Below, piece by piece: positions 25,877 through 32,628 of a stretch of DNA of 32,628 bases. The notes under the pieces were generated by a model. The model did no database searches. It was not told the DNA's origin and worked only from the letters and a program-made list of their open reading frames with translations. This DNA is from Caproiciproducens sp. MSJ-32 (lineage in GTDB: Bacteria > Bacillota > Clostridia > Clostridiales > Clostridiaceae). Made by a program: the position numbers and the translations under genes. The stretch spans positions 1 to 32,628 of the forward strand of contig NZ_JAHLPS010000002.1 in NCBI RefSeq assembly GCF_018918055.1, in the 5' to 3' direction. The stretch's first letter is position 1. Each line of letters starts with the position of its first letter.

Positions 25877-25904
25877 AAAGAAGAGTGCATGCACTCTTCT
25901 TTTT
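25875..25904. terminator. Bidirectional terminator between the M15 peptidase and scrK
   Basis: A 30-base perfect palindrome centred on GTGCATGCAC is flanked by A-runs on one side and T-runs on the other. It serves both convergent genes. Confidence 0.85.
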
Positions 25905-25915
25905 ATAATTTAATA

Positions 25916-26863
25916 TTATTCCCAAGCTTCTACCTCTTCTGCAGTCGGCATTGAAGCAATGGCACCATAATTTGTACAAGTTATTGCTCCTACCTTATTG
26001 GCATAAGAAACTATAGTCTTCCATTTGTTAAAATTAATGTTTTTATTATCCTCTAAATCAGCTAACTGCTTTAAAATTGCCCCTACAAAAGCATCTCCAG
26101 CCCCTGTTGAATCTAACTGCTTTATTTTAATCGATGGTACTATTTCCATATTACCATTACTAATTAATGTTCCCTCAGCTCCCAAGGTAACAGCAACAAT
26201 TTTAGCTCCCATTTTGTGAAGTTTCTTAACTCCAGATTCTATATTTTCTTCTTCTGTTATAAGCTTTATTTCCTCATCACTAAGCTTAACAAAGTCCGAT
26301 AGTTTAATAAAGTTCTTACAATCTTCAATAAAAGCTTCTAATTTATCATTACTTATTAAAGCATCCCTGTAATTAGGGTCAAAAGAAATAAATATATTTT
26401 TTTCCTTAGCATACTCTAATAATTTATAATAAGTATTTTTTAATTCACCTTCTAAAAAACCCGTTGCCGAGCCAAAATGTATAATATCCTTATTGCTTAT
26501 TTTAGCTAAGTCAATATTAGAAAAAGCGTAATCTCCATCGCTTCCCCTATGAAACTCAAAATCTCTTTCTCCATTTTCATCTATAGAAACAAAAGCTAAG
26601 GTAGTATAACCTTCCATCTTAGCCATTTCTACATTGATATTTACCTCCTTTAAGCTTTCAATTAAAAACTTCCCAAAGGAATCATTACCAACTTGACCTA
26701 AGAAATAAGCTTCTCCTCCTAACTTAGAAACAGATGCTGCCACATTAGCTGGTGCTCCTCCAGCTTTTTTTTCAAAATTAACAGTTCTTGATAAATCTTT
26801 AATATTATCTTTTCCAATAAAATCTATTAATAATTCTCCAATACAAAAAACCTTATTACTCAT
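25916..26863 (-). CDS. scrK: Fructokinase (PfkB family)
   Basis: The 315-residue kinase phosphorylates fructose released from sucrose-6-phosphate. PfkB marks are KKAGGAPANVAASVSKLGG near the start and DSTGAGDAFVGAILKQL near the end, the latter with the catalytic Asp and anion hole. The scrB stop overlaps this start by eight bases, so translation is coupled. It is the last gene of the sucrose operon and ends at a bidirectional terminator. Confidence 0.92.
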   Translation of the reverse strand: MSNKVFCIGELLIDFIGKDNIKDLSRTVNFEKKAGGAPANVAASVSKLGGEAYFLGQVGNDSFGKFLIESLKEVNINVEMAKMEGYTTLAFVSIDENGERDFEFHRGSDGDYAFSNIDLAKISNKDIIHFGSATGFLEGELKNTYYKLLEYAKEKNIFISFDPNYRDALISNDKLEAFIEDCKNFIKLSDFVKLSDEEIKLITEEENIESGVKKLHKMGAKIVAVTLGAEGTLISNGNMEIVPSIKIKQLDSTGAGDAFVGAILKQLADLEDNKNINFNKWKTIVSYANKVGAITCTNYGAIASMPTAEEVEAWE

Positions 26864-28325
26864 ATAACATTTCTCCTAAACTCCAAAGCTTTAATTCTTT
26901 TATATCTATATTACTTTCTGATAATATTCTTAAGCCTGTACTGCCTTCTTCTGGAAAAATCCTGCTTGATAAAACAGTTTTACCATCCTGAAGAAAAATT
27001 TCAACTGCCGACTTATCTACAAACATATGGATTTTAATCTTATTTTCATCAAACTTAAATCTTCTAATAGAATTTACTCTATTAGTTAATTGATTATTAT
27101 CTAAAAAGCCAATACCCTCTTCAGAATTAAATACTAATGAAGAATATTCTTCCTTTCCTTCAAAAAATCTTAATTCTATTTTTTTAGTTTCTAAGCTATC
27201 TATTTCTAATACTAATTCATAGGAATTACTTTTTAATTTATCAGTTTTCCATTCATTACATATTAAATTTTTCTTTTCTTCTAATAAATTCACTCTATAA
27301 TTTTCAAACTCTTTTAAAGGAATTTGATATATAATATCGCCTTTTAAAATAAGCTCCCTAGGCATAGTAAGACAGTGAAGCCATCCTAATTCTTTTGTTG
27401 GATAATTATCTTCTCCTTCAGGCATGCCCATCCAGCCAATCATAATAGTTCTATTTTTATCATCTTTAAATACTTGAGGAGCATAAAAGTCTTTTCCTAA
27501 ATCTAATTCCCTAAATTCTCCATGCTCAAACTTTAATGTTTTATAATCAAATTTTCCTAATATATAACCTGACTGATAAAGATTTTGATATCTAAACTCT
27601 TCACTTTCCAGGCCCTGAGGAGAAAATATTAAAATATCTCTTCCTTCTAAGTTAAATAAATTAGGACATTCCCACATATAACCGAACTCTTTATAATCAG
27701 TATCAATTTCTCCCTCAAAATTCCATTTATTAAGATCCTCTGAACTATACAATAATGTTCTTCCTAATTTTTCTTCTAATTGAGCTCCTATTACAAAATA
27801 GTACTTTCCATCTTTCTCAAAAATATATGGATCCCTAAAATGGGCTGTATATCCCTTTGGTAACTTATCTACAACAGGTCCTTTTTTAACAAGGGCTCCA
27901 TTCTGATCTAGACTAGCTCTGCATTGATAAGATTCCCTATTTCCTTTATCGTCTCTTACATTTCCTGTGTAGAATAATTCTAATTTATCCCCTATTGCTA
28001 TTGCACTTCCTGAATAACAGCCATCTTTGTCATACCACTTATCAGGCGCAAGAATTGCCTTAGGTATGGAATAATGAATAAAATCTTTGGTTTTAACTAA
28101 TCCCCAATGCTTATCTTTATGTTCACATTTATAAGGATTCCATTGATAAAATATATAATATTCCCCTTTAAAATAAGCTAATCCATTTGGATCATTTAAT
28201 AAGCCAAATGGAGGCTCTAAATGATAATTTAATCTCCATTTATCGCTGAAACTATTACCCTTATTTTTATAAAATAATTTTGACCTTAAATTTATATCAT
28301 CAATTATCTTTTTTAAATCCTCCAT
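26856..28325 (-). CDS. scrB: Sucrose-6-phosphate hydrolase (GH32)
   Basis: The 489-residue invertase splits sucrose-6-phosphate into glucose-6-phosphate and fructose. GH32 active-site motifs are present: LNDPNG (nucleophile Asp), HFRDPYIF (transition-state Asp) and MWECPNLF (acid/base Glu). A C-terminal beta-sandwich domain follows. The frame opens with GTG four codons upstream, but GAGG sits six bases before the ATG at 28325. It lies between scrR and scrK. Confidence 0.94.
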   Translation of the reverse strand: MEDLKKIIDDINLRSKLFYKNKGNSFSDKWRLNYHLEPPFGLLNDPNGLAYFKGEYYIFYQWNPYKCEHKDKHWGLVKTKDFIHYSIPKAILAPDKWYDKDGCYSGSAIAIGDKLELFYTGNVRDDKGNRESYQCRASLDQNGALVKKGPVVDKLPKGYTAHFRDPYIFEKDGKYYFVIGAQLEEKLGRTLLYSSEDLNKWNFEGEIDTDYKEFGYMWECPNLFNLEGRDILIFSPQGLESEEFRYQNLYQSGYILGKFDYKTLKFEHGEFRELDLGKDFYAPQVFKDDKNRTIMIGWMGMPEGEDNYPTKELGWLHCLTMPRELILKGDIIYQIPLKEFENYRVNLLEEKKNLICNEWKTDKLKSNSYELVLEIDSLETKKIELRFFEGKEEYSSLVFNSEEGIGFLDNNQLTNRVNSIRRFKFDENKIKIHMFVDKSAVEIFLQDGKTVLSSRIFPEEGSTGLRILSESNIDIKELKLWSLGEMLYE

Positions 28326-28346
28326 TTTAAACCTCACTTCTATATT

Positions 28347-29327
28347 TTAAAGAAGAGACTTAACACTTTCTCTTTTGATAAGTTTTAATGGAACCTTCCT
28401 ATCAATATCTATTTCTTCTCCATTTATATAAGATAAAATTAAATCAGAAGTTTTTTCTCCTAAAGTTTCATAATTTATTTCTACAGTTGTTATTGTCGGA
28501 TGAACAGCTAAACCTATATCATATCCACCAAAACCAGCTACAGATATTTCATCCGGTATTCTATATCCATTTTCATAGGCATATCTAATAAACCCAAGAA
28601 CAATATTATCTGTAGCTCCAATTACAGCTGTAGGCTTATATTTCATTACTTCCCTGCTAGCTTCATAAGCTTCATTAAAAGAAAAGCCTGTTTTTACAAA
28701 ATTAATATTGCATTCTATATCCTTAAAAACATCATAGAATCCTGCTTTTCTTTCAACTCCTACCGCCTTATCTTCTTCTGTAACACCTAGATAAACAATA
28801 TTTCTATGTCCATTATCCCTTATATATTGGCCAAGTACTCTTCCTGCCTCATAATCATCTATTTTTATATAGTTAACAAGGCTGCTTTTTTGTCCAGTAA
28901 ACAAAATTGGTATTGATAATTTTCTTGATAACTCAATATGTTCTTTTGTTATGTTTACAGCTAAGATTATAATACCGTCTACACCTTGTTGATATAATTT
29001 TTTCATATGTTCTATTTCTTTTTCTTTACTTAATTCGCTAGTTAATATAATACCTTGATAACCATTTTCCTCTAATCTTTTATTAATACTCTTTAATATT
29101 TTTCCTGATGTAAAAGAGTCAATTCTAGGTATTATAATTCCTATTAAGCCACTTTGCTTTGCCTTTAATCTTTTAGCAAAAAAGTTAGATTTAAAACCAG
29201 TCTTTTCTATAGCTTCTTCTATTTTTTTCTTATTATCATCACTTACATATCCACCGTTTAAATACCTAGATACTGTACTTTTTGATACCCCCACCATATT
29301 GGCTATATCTTGAATTGTTACCTTCAT
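28347..29327 (-). CDS. scrR: LacI-family sucrose operon repressor
   Basis: The 326-residue LacI-type regulator starts with TIQDIANMVGVSKSTVSRYL (helix-turn-helix) and a hinge helix. A periplasmic-binding-protein-like sensor domain follows (IIIPRIDSFTSGKIL, AVIGATDNIVLGF, SVAGFGGYDIG). It lies inside the sucrose operon and probably represses it, responding to a phosphorylated sugar. It has its own extended -10 promoter (29351-29359), and AAGGAGGG precedes the ATG. Confidence 0.9.
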   Translation of the reverse strand: MKVTIQDIANMVGVSKSTVSRYLNGGYVSDDNKKKIEEAIEKTGFKSNFFAKRLKAKQSGLIGIIIPRIDSFTSGKILKSINKRLEENGYQGIILTSELSKEKEIEHMKKLYQQGVDGIIILAVNITKEHIELSRKLSIPILFTGQKSSLVNYIKIDDYEAGRVLGQYIRDNGHRNIVYLGVTEEDKAVGVERKAGFYDVFKDIECNINFVKTGFSFNEAYEASREVMKYKPTAVIGATDNIVLGFIRYAYENGYRIPDEISVAGFGGYDIGLAVHPTITTVEINYETLGEKTSDLILSYINGEEIDIDRKVPLKLIKRESVKSLL

Positions 29328-29350
29328 ATTAACCCTCCTTATAAAGGATT

Positions 29351-29359
29351 ATTATACCA
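29351..29359 (-). promoter_or_regulatory. scrR promoter (extended -10)
   Basis: TGGTATAAT on the minus strand is an extended -10 just before scrR. The -35 region (TTTATT at 17 bases) is weak. It lies after a partial terminator, giving scrR-scrB-scrK a transcript separate from scrA. Confidence 0.5.
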
Positions 29360-29383
29360 TTTGTGGAGATAAAAATAAATGTC

Positions 29384-29412
29384 AAAGAGAGGGCTATAGC
29401 TGCCTCCCCTTT
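29384..29412 (-). terminator. Intercistronic hairpin after scrA
   Basis: AAAGGGGAGGC and GCCCTCTCTTT pair on the minus strand with two wobbles and one mismatch, eight bases beyond the scrA stop. The T-run is not compact, so termination is probably partial. Confidence 0.5.
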
Positions 29413-29419
29413 ATATTTT

Positions 29420-30778
29420 TTATTCCTCTGATTTGTAGAAAATATAAGTAATAGCAAAAGATACAGCAATTCCTATTAAATGAGTTAATAAATAACCCAT
29501 AATATTACCATTTAGATATAATAGTATTCCAGGAATTACTGTAATTCCCATACCTGATCCAGCTAAACCTAGCATTGCTGCAAACATTCCTGATGCTGCA
29601 CCACCTACTAAGGCAAATGCAAATGGTTTTAAAAATCTTAAGTTAACTCCAAATATAGCTGGCTCTGTAATTCCTAAAAAGGCTGGTATTGCTGATGAAA
29701 TATATAAAGTACGTTTCTTCTTATCTCTAGTTCTTAAGGCAACTGCTAAAGTCGCTGCTCCTTGAGCTGCTATTGCTCCTGTAATAATCGCATTGTATGG
29801 ATTTACTCCTGTATTAGCTAATAATTCAACTTCTAAAGCATTAAATATGTGATGAATTCCAGTAACAACAATAACTTGATTAATTCCTCCAATTATTAAT
29901 CCACCTATTCCAAGAGGTAAAGCTAAAAAGCTCTTAAAGGCTGTAAAAATAACTTCTTCTAATGAGTGCATTATCGGTCCAACTATTAAAAGTCCAAGTA
30001 TCATTGTTATAAGTAATGTTAAAAATGGAGTTATAATTAAATCTAAAACATCTGGTACAAATTTTCTTAAAGATTTTTCTAATTTTGCTCCAATTATTCC
30101 TAAAGCTAATGCTGGTAATACTGATCCTTGATATCCTACTATTGGCAGGCTAAGTCCTAAAATATCTAAATATATTGGATCTGCTCCACCTGCAACATTC
30201 CATGCATTAGGAAGCTGAGGTGCTACTAACATTAGTCCAAGCACCATTCCTACAACTGGAGTTCCACCAAATTTTTTTACAGTTGACCAAGCAACAAGAG
30301 CTGGCAAGAAAATAAAGGCTGTATCAGTTAGAACTTGTGACAATATATCTAATGTAGGACTTAATTCAACTCCTAAGTTTGTTATAAGTCCTCTTAATCC
30401 CATAAATAATCCTGTTGCAACTAATACAGGAATTACTGGAACAAATATATCACCTAAAGTTCTTGAAATTTTTTGAGGTATTGACATTTCTGCATATGCA
30501 TCTTCCTTAACGCTTCCACCATCACTTGCAACACCAAGTTTCTTCATTTCTGCATATACTTTGTTTACAAAACCAGTTCCTAAAATTATTTGGAATTGAG
30601 CTGCAGCGAAAAATTGACCTTTTACACCATCGATATTTTCTATAGCTTTCTCATCAATTAATGATTTATCCTTTAGTATTAGTCTCAACCTTGTTGCACA
30701 ATGCTCCATGGATTTGATATTTTCTTTTCCACCTACATACTTTAAAATTTCTGTTGCTACATTATGTTCTTTACTCAT
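29420..30778 (-). CDS. scrA: PTS EIIBC, sucrose
   Basis: The 452-residue sucrose permease has an N-terminal EIIB (Cys 27 in MEHCATRLRL) and an EIIC membrane domain of about 330 residues. The EIIC domain contains ITGAIAAQGAATLAVALR and the substrate motif LGITEPAIFGVNLRF. It phosphorylates sucrose to sucrose-6-phosphate during uptake. There is no EIIA domain, so it must borrow a glucose-type EIIA. With scrR, scrB and scrK it matches the scrARBK order of C. beijerinckii. AGAAGGGGG precedes the ATG. Confidence 0.93.
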   Translation of the reverse strand: MSKEHNVATEILKYVGGKENIKSMEHCATRLRLILKDKSLIDEKAIENIDGVKGQFFAAAQFQIILGTGFVNKVYAEMKKLGVASDGGSVKEDAYAEMSIPQKISRTLGDIFVPVIPVLVATGLFMGLRGLITNLGVELSPTLDILSQVLTDTAFIFLPALVAWSTVKKFGGTPVVGMVLGLMLVAPQLPNAWNVAGGADPIYLDILGLSLPIVGYQGSVLPALALGIIGAKLEKSLRKFVPDVLDLIITPFLTLLITMILGLLIVGPIMHSLEEVIFTAFKSFLALPLGIGGLIIGGINQVIVVTGIHHIFNALEVELLANTGVNPYNAIITGAIAAQGAATLAVALRTRDKKKRTLYISSAIPAFLGITEPAIFGVNLRFLKPFAFALVGGAASGMFAAMLGLAGSGMGITVIPGILLYLNGNIMGYLLTHLIGIAVSFAITYIFYKSEE

Positions 30779-31019
30779 AAAAAATAATCCCCCTTCTCTT
30801 TGATGATTTTATGATACCAGTTCCATATAACTTTATCAATATTTATTCTTTTAATATTTTATCAATATTTATAACAAATTATTAATCATTTCAACTGCAT
30901 TTGTATATTTTTTTGAAATATTTTCAAACAAATAATCTTATTATTAAATATGTAATAATCGTCTTAAAACATTTACATTTATTTTTTATGATACCATTCT
31001 CTCCACCTTTCTAGCTAAA
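30779..31019 (-). promoter_or_regulatory. scrA promoter and leader region, with repeats
   Basis: In the gap between scrA and deoC, TTGATA (30834-30839), 17 bases and TATCAT (30811-30816) on the minus strand form the likely scrA promoter. A 15-base direct repeat, TTTATCAATATTTAT, occurs at 30832-30846 and 30858-30872. One copy covers the -35 and the other starts 26 bases further upstream. A 17-base palindrome, TTTGAAA-TAT-TTTCAAA, lies at 30912-30928. The 13-mer TTTTATGATACCA occurs twice (30807-30819, 30984-30996). The repeats are candidate ScrR operators. Confidence 0.5.
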
Positions 31020-31053
31020 TAAAAAAATATGCTCTCTATTACAGAAAGCATAT
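31020..31053 (-). terminator. Terminator after deoC
   Basis: ATATGCTTTCT and AGAGAGCATAT pair on the minus strand (one wobble) around five bases and run into seven T. It separates deoC from the scrA leader. Confidence 0.8.
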
Positions 31054-31090
31054 CTATTAAATTTCATAGTTCTTAACTATACAATTTTAT

Positions 31091-31780
31091 TTATTTCTTT
31101 AAAAACTCCCTATATTCTTTAATTATTTTTACTCCAGAACTTGTACCTATTCTTTCAGCTCCAGCCTCAATCATCTTTAAGCAAGTTTGTAAATTCCTAA
31201 TTCCTCCAGCTGCTTTTACTTTTACCTCCTCTCCAACTATAGATTTCATAAGCTTTACATCCTCAACAGTCGCTCCTCCATTACCAAAACCAGTAGAAGT
31301 TTTAATAAAATCAGGTTTTACTTTAAGGGCAAGTTTACACACTTCAATTTTTTCTTCATCTGTTAAATAACAATTTTCTAATATCACTTTAGAAACAACT
31401 TGCTTTTCTCTGCATACTTCAACTATTGATCTCATTTCCTTTTCAAGATATCCTAAATTTCCATTTTTAAGTTCAACAATATTAATTACATAATCAATCT
31501 CGTCAGCCCCCTTCAAAATACTATCTTTTGTTTCATATACTTTAGCTTCTATAGTATTTTGTCCCAGAGGAAATCCTATTGCTGCTCCAACATGAACTTT
31601 AGTTCCTAATAAATGTTTTTTACAAATTTCTACTGCAGCAGGATTTATAGCAACCATTTTAAAACCATATTCCTTAGCTTCTCTACAAAGCCTTTCAAAA
31701 TCTTCATTATTAACATAAGCTTTTAATAATGTGTGATCAATCATATTGGCTAATTCACTAATACTTAATATTTTTTCCAT
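31091..31780 (-). CDS. deoC: Deoxyribose-phosphate aldolase
   Basis: The 229-residue class I aldolase splits 2-deoxyribose-5-phosphate into acetaldehyde and glyceraldehyde-3-phosphate. DFIKTSTGFGNGGATVED carries the Schiff-base lysine, and VKVKAAGGIRN carries the second active-site lysine; IDHTLLKAY near the start is also typical. AAGGGGAGAGG before the ATG fits the start. It stands alone here without deoD, deoB or pdp, and no regulator adjoins it. Confidence 0.95.
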   Translation of the reverse strand: MEKILSISELANMIDHTLLKAYVNNEDFERLCREAKEYGFKMVAINPAAVEICKKHLLGTKVHVGAAIGFPLGQNTIEAKVYETKDSILKGADEIDYVINIVELKNGNLGYLEKEMRSIVEVCREKQVVSKVILENCYLTDEEKIEVCKLALKVKPDFIKTSTGFGNGGATVEDVKLMKSIVGEEVKVKAAGGIRNLQTCLKMIEAGAERIGTSSGVKIIKEYREFLKK

Positions 31781-31996
31781 ATAACCTCTCCCCTTAAATT
31801 AATTTATTTTTAATCATTTTTTATTTATATTTTATCACAATAATTCCAAGAGAGTTTATTCCTATTCTATCATAAATATCTAAGTATTTTTTATTATTAA
31901 TATCACATAATAATATCGTCATCTTTCTCCAGTAAAAACTTATTCTCTCACTGTTTATTCCCTTTTAAAACAATTTAAAATTTGGAGGTGCTTAAA

Positions 31997-32200
31997 ATGA
32001 AAGAAAATAATAAAAAGAAAACTGCCAAACAACATGTAGAAGATGTTTATAGCAAATTAGTAGAATCAAAAGCCTGCTTAAGAGAAGCATTAAATTCCGC
32101 TGAACAACATCGTAATAAAGAACAAATTGAAAACAATCTAGCTTCCGTTAATGATGCTATAAACTCAATCAATAATACTTTAAATAATTATCAAGACTAA
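31997..32200 (+). CDS. 67-residue helical protein of unknown function
   Basis: GGAGGTG eight bases before the ATG at 31997 gives the start; an in-frame TTG at 31982 overlaps this site and is rejected. The product is soluble, charged and wholly helical in appearance (AKQHVEDVYSKLVESKACLR, then EQIENNLASVNDAINSINNT). There is one Cys and no membrane span. I do not recognise a family. It is a single-gene unit with a good terminator, in the size range of small regulatory or spore-associated proteins, but no function is claimed. The ~200-base gap before it holds no other gene I can support. Confidence 0.65.
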   Translation: MKENNKKKTAKQHVEDVYSKLVESKACLREALNSAEQHRNKEQIENNLASVNDAINSINNTLNNYQD

Positions 32201-32216
32201 TTTTTTTACAAGATAA

Positions 32217-32255
32217 AAAGGCTGTTTTTCTTATATTACAGCCTTTCTTTTTAAC
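32217..32255 (+). terminator. Terminator after the 67-residue protein gene
   Basis: AAAGGCTGT (32217-32225) pairs with ACAGCCTTT (32238-32246), followed by CTTTTT. It also serves the remnant on the opposite strand. Confidence 0.75.
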
Positions 32256-32501
32256 TACCGTAACTTTCATACCTTTTTATACCCATTTTCCATATAAAAT
32301 ATGCATCAAAAATACTTACCACACTAACAATAACTGTTAATATTATTCGAAAATAAGTTGAAACAATGGATTAATAGGCTTTAACATATATTTATCAAAA
32401 CTACCTAAAAATATTATAATTCCACCTAATATCCATAAATTATCCATTAGAACATGATCAATTCCTCTAGGTATTTGGGCTAAACCATAAAATAATTCCA
32501 T
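32251..32501 (-). pseudogene. Decayed ABC-2 permease (PF06182/DUF990-like) remnant, frameshifted
   Basis: On the minus strand, from the Met at 32501, the frame reads MELFYGLAQIPRGIDHVLMD, then a membrane span, then GSFDKYMLKPINPLFQLIF, and stops at 32343. Shifted by one base, the reading continues FRIILTVIVSVVSIFDAYFI and ends MGIKRYESYGS at 32251. The FDRFLLRP-x-PLFQ core and the C-terminal RRYES tail are marks of ABC-2 family permeases of about 260 residues. The front and much of the middle are missing, so both a deletion and a frameshift have occurred. There is no ATPase partner. The call rests on recalled family features. Confidence 0.55.
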
Positions 32502-32600
32502 TCCATTTAATTTTTATATTACAAACTTATTTGTTATTTCCTCTAAATTTTTTATGTTGTAAAATAATGAATATACTAACTTTGGAGGAAGGCAGTAATT

Positions 32601-32628
32601 ATGAAATATGAAATACTAATCTTTGATG
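32601..32628 (+). CDS. Start of a HAD-like hydrolase, cut by the right edge
   Basis: GGAGGAAGG precedes an ATG at 32601, and the nine visible codons read MKYEILIFD. A short hydrophobic strand ending in Asp is the usual opening of haloacid dehalogenase-superfamily phosphatases (the first Asp of DxDGT). Too little is present to say more. Confidence 0.45.

Noticed and set aside
30984-31010. Minimal frame ATG GTA TCA TAA behind AAAGGTGGAG in the scrA leader (minus strand)
   Set aside because: A three-codon leader peptide cannot be supported from one sequence; the Shine-Dalgarno-like run may be chance.

Overview
The window looks like chromosome of a low-GC, endospore-forming Firmicute, most probably Clostridium sensu stricto. 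The DNA is very AT-rich, Shine-Dalgarno sequences are strong (GGAGG type), there is a Tlp-type spore protein, and the sucrose genes are ordered scrA-scrR-scrB-scrK as described for C. beijerinckii. No rRNA, tRNA, CRISPR array or prophage is visible.

Layout. (1) 1-940 is a scar. The 5' end of a transposase runs off the left edge. It is followed by the last PRD domain of a LevR-type activator, then an intact-looking sigma-54 promoter, then the first ~50 codons of a mannose-family PTS EIIA. The EIIA breaks off at about 920 directly against the truncated 3' end of a glycyl radical enzyme gene on the other strand. A deletion between two convergent operons explains this. (2) 797-9576, minus strand, is carbohydrate catabolism: an RpiR regulator, alpha-glucoside PTS EIICB, GH4 6-phospho-alpha-glucosidase and an IlvD/Edd-family dehydratase, then a DeoR regulator, a divergent NanE-like epimerase and the truncated glycyl radical enzyme. 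(3) 9713-11327 holds a membrane-anchored beta-propeller protein and a DUF503 protein. (4) 11578-15387 holds a 50-codon gene, a betaine/carnitine-type ABC transporter (CBS-domain ATPase plus fused permease/binding protein) and a divergent GntR/RCK_C regulator of the BusR type. This suggests osmolyte uptake under c-di-AMP control. (5) 15433-18637 holds an HMA-like protein without CxxC, a PHP hydrolase with a ROK regulator, and a CPBP membrane protease. (6) 18797-20565 is speD-speE for spermidine. (7) 20755-23400 is molybdenum cofactor synthesis: moaA-moaC-MOSC, with a divergent MogA/MoaB. (8) 23548-25876 holds tlp, an HDOD protein and a secreted M15 peptidase. (9) 25916-30778 is the sucrose PTS operon, followed by deoC, a small unknown protein, a decayed ABC-2 permease and the first codons of a HAD-like hydrolase.

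How it fits together. Most genes form short leftward operons, each with a local regulator and operator-like repeats at its promoter (RpiR, DeoR, BusR-like, ROK, LacI). The theme is sugar and osmolyte uptake. The least ordinary parts are the IlvD/Edd dehydratase inside an alpha-glucoside PTS operon, the NanE-like/glycyl-radical/DeoR cassette, and the scar that has disabled that cassette and a sigma-54 PTS operon. All functional calls come from reading the sequence; no database search was run.
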